From Paenirhodobacter populi (GTDB lineage Bacteria; Pseudomonadota; Alphaproteobacteria; Rhodobacterales; Rhodobacteraceae), in assembly GCF_004022215.1 (NCBI RefSeq), contig NZ_SAUZ01000012.1, positions 1-64,000 of the forward strand: DNA of 64,000 bases. Direction: 5' to 3'. The notes beneath the pieces are model-generated. The model saw only the letters and a program-made list of their open reading frames with translations, did not search any database and was not told where the DNA came from. Positions 1 to 8,744 of the stretch are shown here, in pieces (the first letter of the stretch is position 1; each line of letters opens with the position of its first letter). The position numbers and the translations under genes were made by a program.

Positions 1-2
1 GG

Positions 3-449
3 CTTGCGCACAAGGCCAGCCACGAGGGCGTCATGGTGGCGGAACTGATCGCGGGCGGCCATCCGCATCCGATCAAGCCGGGCGCCATCGCCGGCTGCAC
101 CTATTGCAGCCCGCAGGTCGCCTCGGTGGGCATGACCGAGGAAAAGGCCAAGGCCGCGGGATATGAGATCAAGGTGGGCCGCTTCCCCTTCATCGGCAAC
201 GGCAAGGCGATTGCGCTTGGCGAACCCGAGGGGCTGATCAAGACGGTGTTCGACGCCAAAACCGGAGAGCTTCTGGGCGCCCACATGGTCGGCGCCGAGG
301 TGACCGAGCTGATCCAGGGCTACATCATCGGCCGCACGCTGGAAACGACCGAGGCGGAGCTGATCGAGACCGTCTTCCCGCATCCGACGCTCTCGGAAGC
401 CATGCACGAATCCGTCCTCGACGCCTACGGCCGGGCCATCCATTTCTGA
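3..449 (+). CDS. lpdA: Dihydrolipoamide dehydrogenase, C-terminal part (5' end outside window)
   Basis: The reading frame is open from base 3 and stops at 449, giving about 148 residues of the dimerisation domain of a flavoprotein disulfide reductase. The catalytic His-Glu segment typical of dihydrolipoamide dehydrogenase is present (FPHPTLSEAMHE near the C-terminus), as is the PQVASVGMTEEKA segment that opens the dimerisation domain. In the family this enzyme reoxidises the lipoyl groups of 2-oxoacid dehydrogenase complexes with NAD+. The FAD and NAD domains and the redox-active CxxxxC lie upstream of the window, so which complex it serves cannot be judged here. It converges on the next gene and is followed by a strong hairpin. 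Confidence 0.93.
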   Translation, partial: LAHKASHEGVMVAELIAGGHPHPIKPGAIAGCTYCSPQVASVGMTEEKAKAAGYEIKVGRFPFIGNGKAIALGEPEGLIKTVFDAKTGELLGAHMVGAEVTELIQGYIIGRTLETTEAELIETVFPHPTLSEAMHESVLDAYGRAIHF

Positions 450-459
450 TCGCGCTCCC

Positions 460-495
460 GGGGCCGTGCCGCGCTGAAAAAGCGGGCGCGGCCCC
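460..495 (+). terminator. Stem-loop after lpdA
   Basis: GGGGCCG at 460-466 pairs with CGGCCCC at 489-495, and the stem continues inward with a one-base bulge (GCCGC/GCGGGC). It starts 10 bases after the lpdA stop, between convergent genes. No U-tract follows, so this is a terminator by position and stem strength only. Confidence 0.55.
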
Positions 496-632
496 GCTCC
501 ACCCGGCCAGGGCGTGAAAATGTTCCCGAAGGTGCGCCGGCGTCACCGCCCCATCGCTGTGGAGACGATTGGGGATGACAGCCAGAAGGTGCGGTTTCCT
601 CCTTCGCGCGCTCTCCGGCCGTCTGCGCGGCC

Positions 633-3467
633 TCATCCCGCCAGCGCTTGCGCCAGTAAACCCAGAGGATGGCGGGATGATCGTCCGCTCAGCCGTCCGG
701 TCTGGCAGCGGCAGGAAAAGCCGGTGGCGGCGAGCGGCGTTTCGTCCTCGGTATGGCGTCGCCAGGACATGTCGAACAGCTTGCGCGAAACCGTTTGATG
801 CCGCGTCTGATGGCCAAACAAGCCCGCCATGCCGCAGCACCCGGTGGCGGGTGCCTCAGCCGTGATGCCAAGCGCCGCGAAAACCTCTTTCCACAGAGCG
901 GGTGCATTGGCGGCACCCGTCGCCTCGGTGCAATGTGACATGATCCGCACTTTGCCGCTTTTCAGGGGGCGCGCGGCGATCCGCCCTGCGGCCATCTCCG
1001 CCGCAAGAAACTCCTGTGGCAGCTGAACGGCTGGGGGATGGATACCGGCCTTGGGGTAATCCTGGCGCAATTGCATGACGAAGGCCGGATCCATGCCGAT
1101 CAGCGGCCTTCCGGTCCGCCCGGCCAGTTGCAGCCGCGCGTTCAGCCGCGTGGCCATCTGCCTGAAGCGGACCATATCGCCCATCGTCTGTGCCGCCTTG
1201 CCTGCCGGAAGCATCTCCAGAAGCCGAGGACGCAGACCAAGCGCGGAAAAGCCGGCAACGAAATCCGCAAGCAGGTCCGGGTCGAACAGGGCGGTGAACC
1301 AATCCTGCACGAGGATCACCGTGCCGTCCGGCAGAGAACCACGTTCCAGCTCGGCTTCCGAAAGGTGCAGATCGGCGGGAGGGCGGGGGGCTATCCTGCC
1401 CGGCAGATCGACGGAGCCGACGAGAGCGCCGCCGAGGCGGGCCAGCAAAGGCCAGACCGGACGCAACAGGGGCGAAAACGCTGCAATCGCGGGCGATGAC
1501 CTTTCCGCCAGAAGTGTCAGCTGATCCGCAATGCTGCGCCGGTGACGCGCGAAGTAATCGGCATAAAATGCGGATCGCATCGTCGGAATATCGACCTGAA
1601 CGGGACAGCTCGACGCGCAGGCCTTGCAGCCGAGGCAACCGTCGAGAACGCCAAGAAGATCAGCCTCCATTTCGGGGGAAACCGCGCCGGAGCGCTTCGC
1701 CACATGCCATGCGCGCAGCGCGTCCGCCCGGCCCTTGGGGCTGTGACGCAGATCCGCCGTGGCCTTGAACGACGGACACATCGGCGTCTTTTCGGAATAG
1801 CTCAGACACTGGGCATTGCCGTTGCAGCGAAAGGCGCGGGTCAGCGGATCACCATCGGGCGCGTTGAACGGGCGAAACGGCGTCGTCGCGATACCCATGA
1901 TGTCATCGCGCGGGCTGACCAGTTTGCCGGGATTGAAGCGCCCCGCCGGGTCGAACGCCGCCTTGACTCCCTGAAGCGCGCCGTAGGCCTCGGCTCCGAT
2001 CCAGTCGCGCAGATAGGCTCCGCGCACGCCCTTGCCGTGCTCTCCCCAGAAAATGCCGCCATATTTGCGGGTAAGGGCGAAAACGGCATCAGACACGGCG
2101 ACAAGCTTTTCGCGGTCTGCGTCGGCGTCGATGTTCAGGGCCGGGCGGATATGCAGGCAGCCGACATCGACATGGCCATAAATGCCGAAGCCGAGGTCAT
2201 GCCGCGTCAGCACGGCCAGAAACTCGTCGACAAAGGCGGGCAGGTTTTCCGGGGGCACGACGCAGTCTTCGACAAAGGCCACGGGGCGCGCGGGGCCATC
2301 CACCTTGCCAAGAAGGCCGACACCCGCCGAGCGGATCGCCCACAGATCACGGATTTCATCAAGATCAGCGGCCACATGCGTCGCTCCGGCTCCGGGCAGG
2401 CCCGCAACGATCTGGCGGCAGTGATTGACCCTTAGGTCAAGCAGGGCGGGATCGTCGCCGTTGATTTCGACAAAGACGTAGGCGATCTTCTGGCCCGGCA
2501 GTGATTGAAGCGTTCTGGGCAAGCGTCGCAAGATGCCCGCGCTTTCGGCGATGGCCTGAACACGTTCATCCATCACTTCGACCGCCGTCGGATCGGCGTC
2601 AATCAGGGGTGTCGCCGCCGCGAGCGCATTGCGGAAGCTGTCAAATCCCACCACGATCAGACGTTTCCCGGCCTCGATCCTGCGCAACTTGACACGGATC
2701 CGGCTTATCAGCCCGAGCGTGCCCTCGGAGCCAAGAAACAGGCGCCACCATTCGAACCCGCCTTCGGGCGGGCAGGCGCGTTCAAGGTCGTAGCCGGTGA
2801 ACCGACGGTTGAGCCGCGGGGTGTGGGCGATGAAGGCCGCACGCCCGGCGCGTGCCGCCGTCTCGGCACCGGCAAGCATCGCGACCGCCCAGCCGGGGGG
2901 ACTCTCCATGCTGGACAAAAGCCCTTCGGCGCGGGCGAGTTCGATGCCGATGATATTGTCGCTGGTCTTGCCATAGATGCGCGAGCCCTTGCCCGAGGCA
3001 TCGGTGCTGACCATGCCACCGATTGTGCATCGGCTCGAAGTCGAGGTTTCGGGCGCGAAGAACCAGCCTGTCGGACGCAGCCTGTCGTTCAGGTCGTCAA
3101 GCACGATGCCCGGTTCAACGTCGGCCCATCCCTTTTCGGTATTGACGCCCATCAGCCTGTTCATATGGCGGCGCAGATCGACGATGACGCCCCGGTTGAG
3201 GCTTTGTCCGTTGGTGCCGGTGCCGCCGCCGCGCGCCGTTACGGGCAGGGTGAGGAAGGGGGGAGTGTCGAGCACGGCCGCCAGCCGGACAAGGTCCGCC
3301 GCATCCACGGGGGCGACGATCAGATCCGGCATGATCTGATAGACGGAATTGTCGGTCGACATCGCAGAGCGCAGCGCGGTGTCGGTTTCGACCTCGCCCA
3401 GAAAACCGGCCGCGCTCAAGGCGCTGCGGAACGGGGAAATCATGTCGATAGGGCTTTGGTCGGTCAT
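633..3467 (-). CDS. FAD-linked / Fe-S D-2-hydroxyacid (D-2-hydroxyglutarate-type) dehydrogenase, YdiJ-like
   Basis: About 944 residues from the ATG at 3467; an upstream in-frame start at 3512 would add 15 non-homologous residues. Order of domains: FAD-binding PCMH domain (about 45-185, with ARGGGTGTNGQSLNRG), FAD-oxidase C-terminal domain with GHVDVGCLHIRP (about 430) and WGEHGKGVRG (about 475), a cysteine cluster near 550, a CLGCKACASSCPV ferredoxin motif near 612, and a CCG-type C-terminal domain (TGCCGMAGLFG). This architecture and length match YdiJ-type membrane-associated dehydrogenases, which oxidise D-2-hydroxyacids and pass electrons onward; E. coli YdiJ is assigned to D-2-hydroxyglutarate. 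The substrate here is inferred. It is divergent from a LysR gene 74 bases away. Confidence 0.82.
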   Translation of the reverse strand: MTDQSPIDMISPFRSALSAAGFLGEVETDTALRSAMSTDNSVYQIMPDLIVAPVDAADLVRLAAVLDTPPFLTLPVTARGGGTGTNGQSLNRGVIVDLRRHMNRLMGVNTEKGWADVEPGIVLDDLNDRLRPTGWFFAPETSTSSRCTIGGMVSTDASGKGSRIYGKTSDNIIGIELARAEGLLSSMESPPGWAVAMLAGAETAARAGRAAFIAHTPRLNRRFTGYDLERACPPEGGFEWWRLFLGSEGTLGLISRIRVKLRRIEAGKRLIVVGFDSFRNALAAATPLIDADPTAVEVMDERVQAIAESAGILRRLPRTLQSLPGQKIAYVFVEINGDDPALLDLRVNHCRQIVAGLPGAGATHVAADLDEIRDLWAIRSAGVGLLGKVDGPARPVAFVEDCVVPPENLPAFVDEFLAVLTRHDLGFGIYGHVDVGCLHIRPALNIDADADREKLVAVSDAVFALTRKYGGIFWGEHGKGVRGAYLRDWIGAEAYGALQGVKAAFDPAGRFNPGKLVSPRDDIMGIATTPFRPFNAPDGDPLTRAFRCNGNAQCLSYSEKTPMCPSFKATADLRHSPKGRADALRAWHVAKRSGAVSPEMEADLLGVLDGCLGCKACASSCPVQVDIPTMRSAFYADYFARHRRSIADQLTLLAERSSPAIAAFSPLLRPVWPLLARLGGALVGSVDLPGRIAPRPPADLHLSEAELERGSLPDGTVILVQDWFTALFDPDLLADFVAGFSALGLRPRLLEMLPAGKAAQTMGDMVRFRQMATRLNARLQLAGRTGRPLIGMDPAFVMQLRQDYPKAGIHPPAVQLPQEFLAAEMAAGRIAARPLKSGKVRIMSHCTEATGAANAPALWKEVFAALGITAEAPATGCCGMAGLFGHQTRHQTVSRKLFDMSWRRHTEDETPLAATGFSCRCQTGRLSGRSSRHPLGLLAQALAG

Positions 3468-3512
3468 CTGGGGCCAGTCATCTGGATGGTCGTGTCTGGC
3501 CTCTTGAACCAC

Positions 3513-3532
3513 ATTCCTAAGCTTCGTAGAAT
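3513..3532. promoter_or_regulatory. Candidate LysR operator in divergent promoter region
   Basis: ATTCCTA and TAGAAT form a near-perfect inverted repeat around AGCTTCG, with one base missing from the right arm. It lies in the 74-base gap between the dehydrogenase and the LysR start codons, where LysR proteins typically bind. Inferred from position and symmetry only. Confidence 0.4.
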
Positions 3533-3541
3533 TAGAACGTT

Positions 3542-4483
3542 ATGAAGATAAATTCTGAAAATCTGAATATAAATCTGCGCCATCTTCAGGTGCTGCAAGC
3601 GATCCGCACGCATGGCAGTTTCAGTCGGGCGGCGGCGGAACTCGGCGTTGTCCCTTCGGCGCTGACTGAAACGGTGCGCCAGCTTGAGGAGGCGCTTGGG
3701 GCGCCGCTTTTCGATCGCGGTCAGAGGCCGCCTGCGCCGACGCCGCTTGCACTGTCGCTTCTTCAGGACACCGCACCCCTGTTGGCCGAGCTTGACCGCG
3801 CGATCAGCCGGGCGCGCGCGGTTGCGGGACTTGAGGCGGGCTTTCTGGCGGTGGGGTCGGCGCCGTCGGCGATCACCGGGTTGGTGGGCCCGGCGCTTGC
3901 GCGGTTTCGGGCGGCGCATCCGGGCGTCAGGGTGCGGCTCCGGGACGACATCGCCGAACATCTGGCCGAACTGGTGCGGGAGGGTGAGCTGGATCTCGCC
4001 GTGGCCGGGCGCGCCAGCGTGAGTTCCGACATCACGCAGACCCTGTTGACACGGGACCGTTTCGGCCTCGCCTGCGCAAGAACCCATCGGCTGGCCGGGC
4101 GCGATGCGGTGAATCTGGCGGATATCGCGGAGGGGGAGGTCATCACGCTTGACCACAACACCGGCACGCAACAGCTTTTGTCGGCGGTGCCGGACTTGCC
4201 CCCCGGATTGCTGGAAAGCGGGCTGCATGCGGATTCCACCATCGCCCAGCTTTGCATGATCCGGGCGGGTCTGGGGGTTGGTCTGCTGCCCCATGATGCG
4301 GTGGCCTTGTTCGGCGATCCGGCGATCCGGTTTATTCCGCTCGGAGATCTTGATCTGTGGCGCTCGCTCTACCTGCTCGAACCCGTCAATCGTGCGCGTT
4401 CCAACGTCGCCGAGGCTTTTGCCGCGCAATTGCGCCGGGGAGTGCCGCGGGCAGATGCGCCGCCACAAACCGATATCAGTTGA
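3542..4483 (+). CDS. LysR-family transcriptional regulator
   Basis: 313 residues, the usual LysR length. The N-terminal winged helix-turn-helix is at about 12-72 (RHLQVLQAIRTHGSFSRAAA, then LTETVRQLEEALGAPLFDR), followed by a periplasmic-binding-protein-like effector domain. It is divergent from the D-2-hydroxyacid dehydrogenase gene, so control of that gene is the likely role. Its 3' end overlaps the convergent OYE gene by 8 bases. The effector is unknown. Confidence 0.9.
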   Translation: MKINSENLNINLRHLQVLQAIRTHGSFSRAAAELGVVPSALTETVRQLEEALGAPLFDRGQRPPAPTPLALSLLQDTAPLLAELDRAISRARAVAGLEAGFLAVGSAPSAITGLVGPALARFRAAHPGVRVRLRDDIAEHLAELVREGELDLAVAGRASVSSDITQTLLTRDRFGLACARTHRLAGRDAVNLADIAEGEVITLDHNTGTQQLLSAVPDLPPGLLESGLHADSTIAQLCMIRAGLGVGLLPHDAVALFGDPAIRFIPLGDLDLWRSLYLLEPVNRARSNVAEAFAAQLRRGVPRADAPPQTDIS

Positions 4484-5576
4484 CGAACAGACTTTTGTAG
4501 CGCGCGGGCTGGCAGCGCAGATATTGCGGCGCTGGCTTGATCTGCGCACCGAGATGCGCCGCGGCATGCCAGGGCCATCTCGGATCGTAAAGGATCCCGC
4601 GCGCGAGCCCGATCATGTCGGCATCGCCCGTGGCGACGATGGCTTCGGCATGCTCCGCTTCGGTGATCAGCCCGACCGCCACGACAGGAATGTTCGTCGC
4701 GCCCTTCACGGCGCGGGCGAAAGGAACCTGATAGCCGGGCGAAAGAGGGATTTTCTGCCCGGGGTGGAGCCCTCCGGTGGAGACATTGATCGCATCCGCC
4801 CCCCGCGCTTCGGCGAGGGCGGAAAAGGCCGCGGTCTCATCGATGGTCAGCCCTCCGGGAACCCAGTCCGTGGCCGAAATCCGCACACTGACCGCTTTGT
4901 CGGCAAAGGCCTCCCGGACGATATCGAGGATCTCCAGAGGGAAACGCGCCCGGTTTTCAAAGCTGCCGCCATAGGCGTCGGTCCGGTGGTTTGAAAGGGG
5001 CGAGAGGAAGGTGTGCAGCAGATAGCCATGCGCCACATGGATCTGCACGGCGTCGATCCCGAGCCGTGCGGCCCGCCTCGTCGCCTGTGCGAAGCCGTCG
5101 CGGATGCGTTGCAGCCCCTCGCTGTCAAGCGCTGTCGGCGCCACCGTTTCCGGATCGAACGCCAGAGCCGAGGGGGCGACCGTCTGCCAGCCGCCGGCTG
5201 CATCAGGGGCGATCTGCCGGCCGCCGCGCCACGGTGCTTCGCACGAGGCCTTGCGGCCGGCATGGGCGAGTTGCAGGGCGATGGGCATGTCGGACCACTT
5301 CCGCACGCCCTCGAGAACGCGCCCCATCGCGGCTTCGGTGGCATCGTCATAAAGGCCCAGGTCTGCCGGGGTGATGCGCCCCTCGGGCGAGACGGCGGTG
5401 GCTTCGATGGTCAGAAGTCCCGCGCCAGATTGCGCCAATCCGCCAAGATGGGTCAGATGCCAGTCGTTCATGCAGCCGTCGGTGGCCGAATACTGGCACA
5501 TCGGAGCGATCACGATCCGGTTCGCGAGTTCAAGATTGCGGATCCGCAGGGGAGTGAACAATTGTGCTTGGGCCAT
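4476..5576 (-). CDS. NADH:flavin oxidoreductase, OYE family (YqjM/NamA type)
   Basis: 366 residues, an FMN-dependent TIM-barrel ene-reductase. The YqjM-type subclass is indicated by the N-terminal APMCQYSATDG with its redox-modulating Cys, by LQLAHAGRKAS, and by IHVAHGYLLHTFLSP carrying the two His residues that bind the phenolic or carbonyl substrate. The family reduces activated C=C bonds, and some members act in catabolism. It is the last gene of the leftward operon after the aldehyde dehydrogenase, from which a strong hairpin separates it (65-base gap), so its level may be set separately. The natural substrate cannot be told from sequence. Confidence 0.88.
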   Translation of the reverse strand: MAQAQLFTPLRIRNLELANRIVIAPMCQYSATDGCMNDWHLTHLGGLAQSGAGLLTIEATAVSPEGRITPADLGLYDDATEAAMGRVLEGVRKWSDMPIALQLAHAGRKASCEAPWRGGRQIAPDAAGGWQTVAPSALAFDPETVAPTALDSEGLQRIRDGFAQATRRAARLGIDAVQIHVAHGYLLHTFLSPLSNHRTDAYGGSFENRARFPLEILDIVREAFADKAVSVRISATDWVPGGLTIDETAAFSALAEARGADAINVSTGGLHPGQKIPLSPGYQVPFARAVKGATNIPVVAVGLITEAEHAEAIVATGDADMIGLARGILYDPRWPWHAAAHLGAQIKPAPQYLRCQPARYKSLFVN

Positions 5577-5610
5577 GCGGCATCCTCCGGCAGGCGTTCG
5601 ATGGGGGGGC

Positions 5611-5634
5611 GGGTCCGGGGCGTTCCCCGGACCC
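5611..5634 (-). terminator. Intercistronic hairpin between aldehyde dehydrogenase and OYE genes
   Basis: GGGTCCGGGG (5611-5620), a 4-base loop, and CCCCGGACCC (5625-5634) make a perfect 10-bp stem. No T-run follows on the transcribed strand. It could be a partial terminator or a 3'-end stabiliser that lowers OYE expression relative to upstream genes. Confidence 0.55.
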
Positions 5635-5641
5635 GAGGCGC

Positions 5642-7072
5642 TTAAAGCGCAGCGGTGACTGTCATCGTGGTCAGATAGGCGTCAAGCCCCTCTGTGCCAC
5701 CTTCGGAGCCGAAACCGGAATCGAGCACGCCGCCGAAGGGTGTTTCTGGCAAGGCGAGGGCGAAATGGTTTATCCCGAGCATGCCGGCCCTGATCGTGTT
5801 CTGCACCGTATGCGCCACCGAAAGCGAGCGGGTGAAGAGATAGGAGCCAAGTCCGACCGGCAGCCTGTTCGCTTCTTCGAGCGCGGCGTCAAGCGATGTC
5901 GAGCGCATCACCAGCGCCAGCGGGCCGAACGGCTCCTCGTTCATTGCCAGCATGTCGGGCGTCATGCCGCTCAGCACGGTGGGGGCAAAGAAGTTGCCCG
6001 CATTGCCGACACGCGCCCCGCCGGTTTCGATGATCGCACCTTTGGCCACGGCATCTTCGACCATCCCGGCCACGGTATTCATCTGGTTCTTCGAGGTCAG
6101 CGGTCCCATCTGGACCCCTGCATCAAGACCATTTCCCAGCTTCAGCGCGGCCGCGCCCGATGCCATGCGGCTGACGAATTCGTCATGCACCCTTTCATCG
6201 ACGATGAACCGTGTGGGTGAGACGCAGACCTGCCCCGCATTCCGGAATTTCCACTGCACGGCGAGGGGGATGAGGCGATCAAGATCCGCATCCGCCGCCA
6301 CGATCACCGGGCCATGACCGCCGAGTTCCATCGTGACCTTCTTCAGATGCTCGCCCGCCAGCGCGGCGACGATCCGGCCGACGCGCGTCGAACCGGTCAA
6401 CGAGACCTTGCGGATTTCGGGAGCCCGGATCAGCGTATCGGAAAGGTCCGCGGTGGCGCCCCATATGAGCGAGAAGGCCCGCTTCGGCAAACCGGCATCC
6501 AGCAGCGCGCGGGCCATCATCCAGGCGGTGCCGGGGGTTTCGGAAGAAGGCTTGACCACCACCGCGCAGCCCGCCGCAAGCGCCGGGGCGACCTTCTGCA
6601 TCGTGTTCCAGGCGGGGAAGTTCCACGGTGTGAACGCCGCGACCGGCCCCACCGGCTTTTTCAGGATGTTGATCTGCATGTTCGTCGCACGGCCAGCCAC
6701 GATCCGGCCATAGATCCGCCGCCCTTCCTCCGCGAACCAGTCGAGCAGATCCGCCGACCCGAGCCATTCGCCGCGCGCCTCGGCAAGGGGTTTTCCCTGT
6801 TCAAGCACCATGACGCGCGCCGCCTCTTCGACCCTTTCGCGCATGAGGTCCGCGGCCCGGCGCAGCACCTTTGATCGCTCGAACGGTGAAACGGCGGACC
6901 ATTCCCCGAAACCATCGAGGGCGAGGCGTGCCGCCTCTTCGGCTTCGGGACGGCCACCCTTTGGGATGACCGCAAGTTCGGTGCCGTCCGCGGGGTTCGT
7001 CAGGCGCATTTCGCCGGCGCTGCCCTGATTGCGCGGTTCGCCACCGATGAGCAATGTGATTTGCGGATACAT
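5642..7072 (-). CDS. NAD(P)-dependent aldehyde dehydrogenase (succinate-semialdehyde dehydrogenase-like)
   Basis: 476 residues, typical for the ALDH superfamily. Visible are the oxyanion Asn in FTPWNFP (Asn151), KPSSETP of the cofactor site, the general base Glu249 in MELGGHGP, and the catalytic Cys283 in NAGQVCVSP. The closest flavour is the GabD/SSADH group, but that group is broad. It sits directly downstream of a GMC alcohol oxidoreductase (30-base gap), so the simplest reading is that it oxidises the aldehyde that enzyme makes to a carboxylate. Substrate unassigned. Confidence 0.9.
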   Translation of the reverse strand: MYPQITLLIGGEPRNQGSAGEMRLTNPADGTELAVIPKGGRPEAEEAARLALDGFGEWSAVSPFERSKVLRRAADLMRERVEEAARVMVLEQGKPLAEARGEWLGSADLLDWFAEEGRRIYGRIVAGRATNMQINILKKPVGPVAAFTPWNFPAWNTMQKVAPALAAGCAVVVKPSSETPGTAWMMARALLDAGLPKRAFSLIWGATADLSDTLIRAPEIRKVSLTGSTRVGRIVAALAGEHLKKVTMELGGHGPVIVAADADLDRLIPLAVQWKFRNAGQVCVSPTRFIVDERVHDEFVSRMASGAAALKLGNGLDAGVQMGPLTSKNQMNTVAGMVEDAVAKGAIIETGGARVGNAGNFFAPTVLSGMTPDMLAMNEEPFGPLALVMRSTSLDAALEEANRLPVGLGSYLFTRSLSVAHTVQNTIRAGMLGINHFALALPETPFGGVLDSGFGSEGGTEGLDAYLTTMTVTAAL

Positions 7073-7102
7073 TCGTTTCTCCAGTCTTCGGATATGAGCG
7101 GG

Positions 7103-8719
7103 TCAGGGTGTCTCTGCCGCGAGAAGCGAGGCGGCCTTGTGCGCGACCATCATCACGGCCGCTTGCGTGTTGCCGGAAACCATCTCGGGCATGACCGAGG
7201 CATCGATCACCCGAAGTCCGGCCATGCCGTGAACGCGCAACGACGGGTCCACGACGGCCATCGGGTCCACCCCCATCTTGCAGGTGCCGATGGCGTGATA
7301 GATCGTCTGACCGTTGGCCCGCGCGAAAGAGAGCCAGTCCGCATCCGTCCGGCACCCGGTCCCCGGCGCGATTTCGGACACCCGGAAGCCATCCATCGCC
7401 GGTTGTTCGATCAGACTGCGGCCGAGCCTCATGCCGTCGATCATGGCCCGGCGATCCTCCTCGTGGTCGAGGAAATTCGGCACAATCCGCGGCTGCTGTG
7501 CGATGTCGGGCGACTGCGCATGAATGGAGCCGCGGGATTGCGGCCGCAACTGGGTCACGCCAAGCGTCATGCCGGGGGCGCGGTCCAGCTTGCGCTCTGC
7601 CGCATTGGCGTAGCTTGCATGCATGAAGAAATATTGCACATCGGGACGGGCCACATCTTCGCGCGAGCGCAGGAAGGCGTGGGTGAGCCCCGTGCCATAG
7701 GTCAGCACGCCCCGACGGGCGAGGGCATATTTCAGCACCTGCGCCACGAGGCTCGGCCCGCGCGTGAGTTCGTTCAGCGTGACCGGTTGCGATACGCGCC
7801 AGCTCATGCGGGTGCAGAAATGGTCGATGTAGTTCTCGCCGACGCCGGGCAGGGCATGGGCCGTCTCGATCCCGAGAGCCCGCAGTCTTGCCGGGTCGCC
7901 TATGCCCGAAAGCTCCAGAAGTTGCGGGCTTTGGATGGCTCCGGCGGCAAGGATCACCTCGCGGGCGTGGATGGTCAGTTCGCGGCCATTTTGCAGCAGT
8001 TTGACGCCGGTCGCGCGCCGCCCGTTCAGAAGAATGCGCGTCACCCGGGTATCTGTCGCCACGGTGAGTCCGTCGCGTCCGCGCGCCGGAGCAAGCCAGG
8101 CACGTTCGGCCGACCAGCGCTCGCCGCGCTTCTGGTTGACCTGATACCAGCCCACGCCTTCCTGCGATGCGCCGTTGTAATCCGGGTTGAAGGGCTGGCC
8201 GAGCTGCTCTGCCGCGGCGATGAACGCCCTGCCGATATCGTTCTGCTCAACGACCTCGTTGATCGGCAATGGTCCCGACGAACCGCGCAGCCCATCCGGA
8301 TTGGGGCCGGTCCAGTTTTCGAGTGCCTTGAAATGCGGCAGCACGTCGGACCATCCCCAGCCCGCGCAGCCCTTGTCCCGCCAAAGGTCATAATCGCCGG
8401 GCTGGCCGCGCACGTAGATCATGCCATTGATCAGCGTCGAGCCGCCCAGCCCCTTGCCGCGCGGAATGGCGATGCGGCGATTGTCGGTTGCGGCTTCTTC
8501 GGCGCTCCAGAAACCCCAGTTGTAGCGATGATTGGTCAGGAGCTTGTAGAACCCGGCGGGAATGCGGATCCATGGCGAACGCGCCTCGCCGCCCGCCTCG
8601 CACATCAGCACCTTGTTGCGCCCCGACCGGCTCAGCGCTTCGGCAAGAATACAGCCTGCCGTGCCGCCGCCGACGATGACATAGTCGAAGCGGGCCTGGT
8701 CAGGCAGAGGGTTGGTCAT
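7103..8719 (-). CDS. GMC-family FAD oxidoreductase (choline dehydrogenase-like)
   Basis: 538 residues. The N-terminal FAD dinucleotide fold is YVIVGGGTAGCILAEAL (about 10-27), the GMC signature GKGLGGSTLINGMIYVRG is near 90, and the C-terminal active-site His and Asn are in YHAIGTCKMG and MVSGNTQAA. GMC enzymes oxidise primary alcohols to aldehydes; BetA-like members are often misnamed choline dehydrogenase. No betaine-aldehyde dehydrogenase partner or choline regulator is present. The alcohol is more likely the compound imported by the adjacent Liv transporter. Operon member between the AroE-like and aldehyde dehydrogenase genes. Confidence 0.9.
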   Translation of the reverse strand: MTNPLPDQARFDYVIVGGGTAGCILAEALSRSGRNKVLMCEAGGEARSPWIRIPAGFYKLLTNHRYNWGFWSAEEAATDNRRIAIPRGKGLGGSTLINGMIYVRGQPGDYDLWRDKGCAGWGWSDVLPHFKALENWTGPNPDGLRGSSGPLPINEVVEQNDIGRAFIAAAEQLGQPFNPDYNGASQEGVGWYQVNQKRGERWSAERAWLAPARGRDGLTVATDTRVTRILLNGRRATGVKLLQNGRELTIHAREVILAAGAIQSPQLLELSGIGDPARLRALGIETAHALPGVGENYIDHFCTRMSWRVSQPVTLNELTRGPSLVAQVLKYALARRGVLTYGTGLTHAFLRSREDVARPDVQYFFMHASYANAAERKLDRAPGMTLGVTQLRPQSRGSIHAQSPDIAQQPRIVPNFLDHEEDRRAMIDGMRLGRSLIEQPAMDGFRVSEIAPGTGCRTDADWLSFARANGQTIYHAIGTCKMGVDPMAVVDPSLRVHGMAGLRVIDASVMPEMVSGNTQAAVMMVAHKAASLLAAETP

Positions 8720-8744
8720 CTGATCTCTCCTGGAGTGCGTCGGG

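Noticed and set aside
2505-3545. 346-residue plus-strand open frame
   Set aside because: Lies wholly antisense to the FAD/Fe-S dehydrogenase; composition is Arg/Gly/Ala-rich with no family motif. Shadow of high-GC coding DNA.
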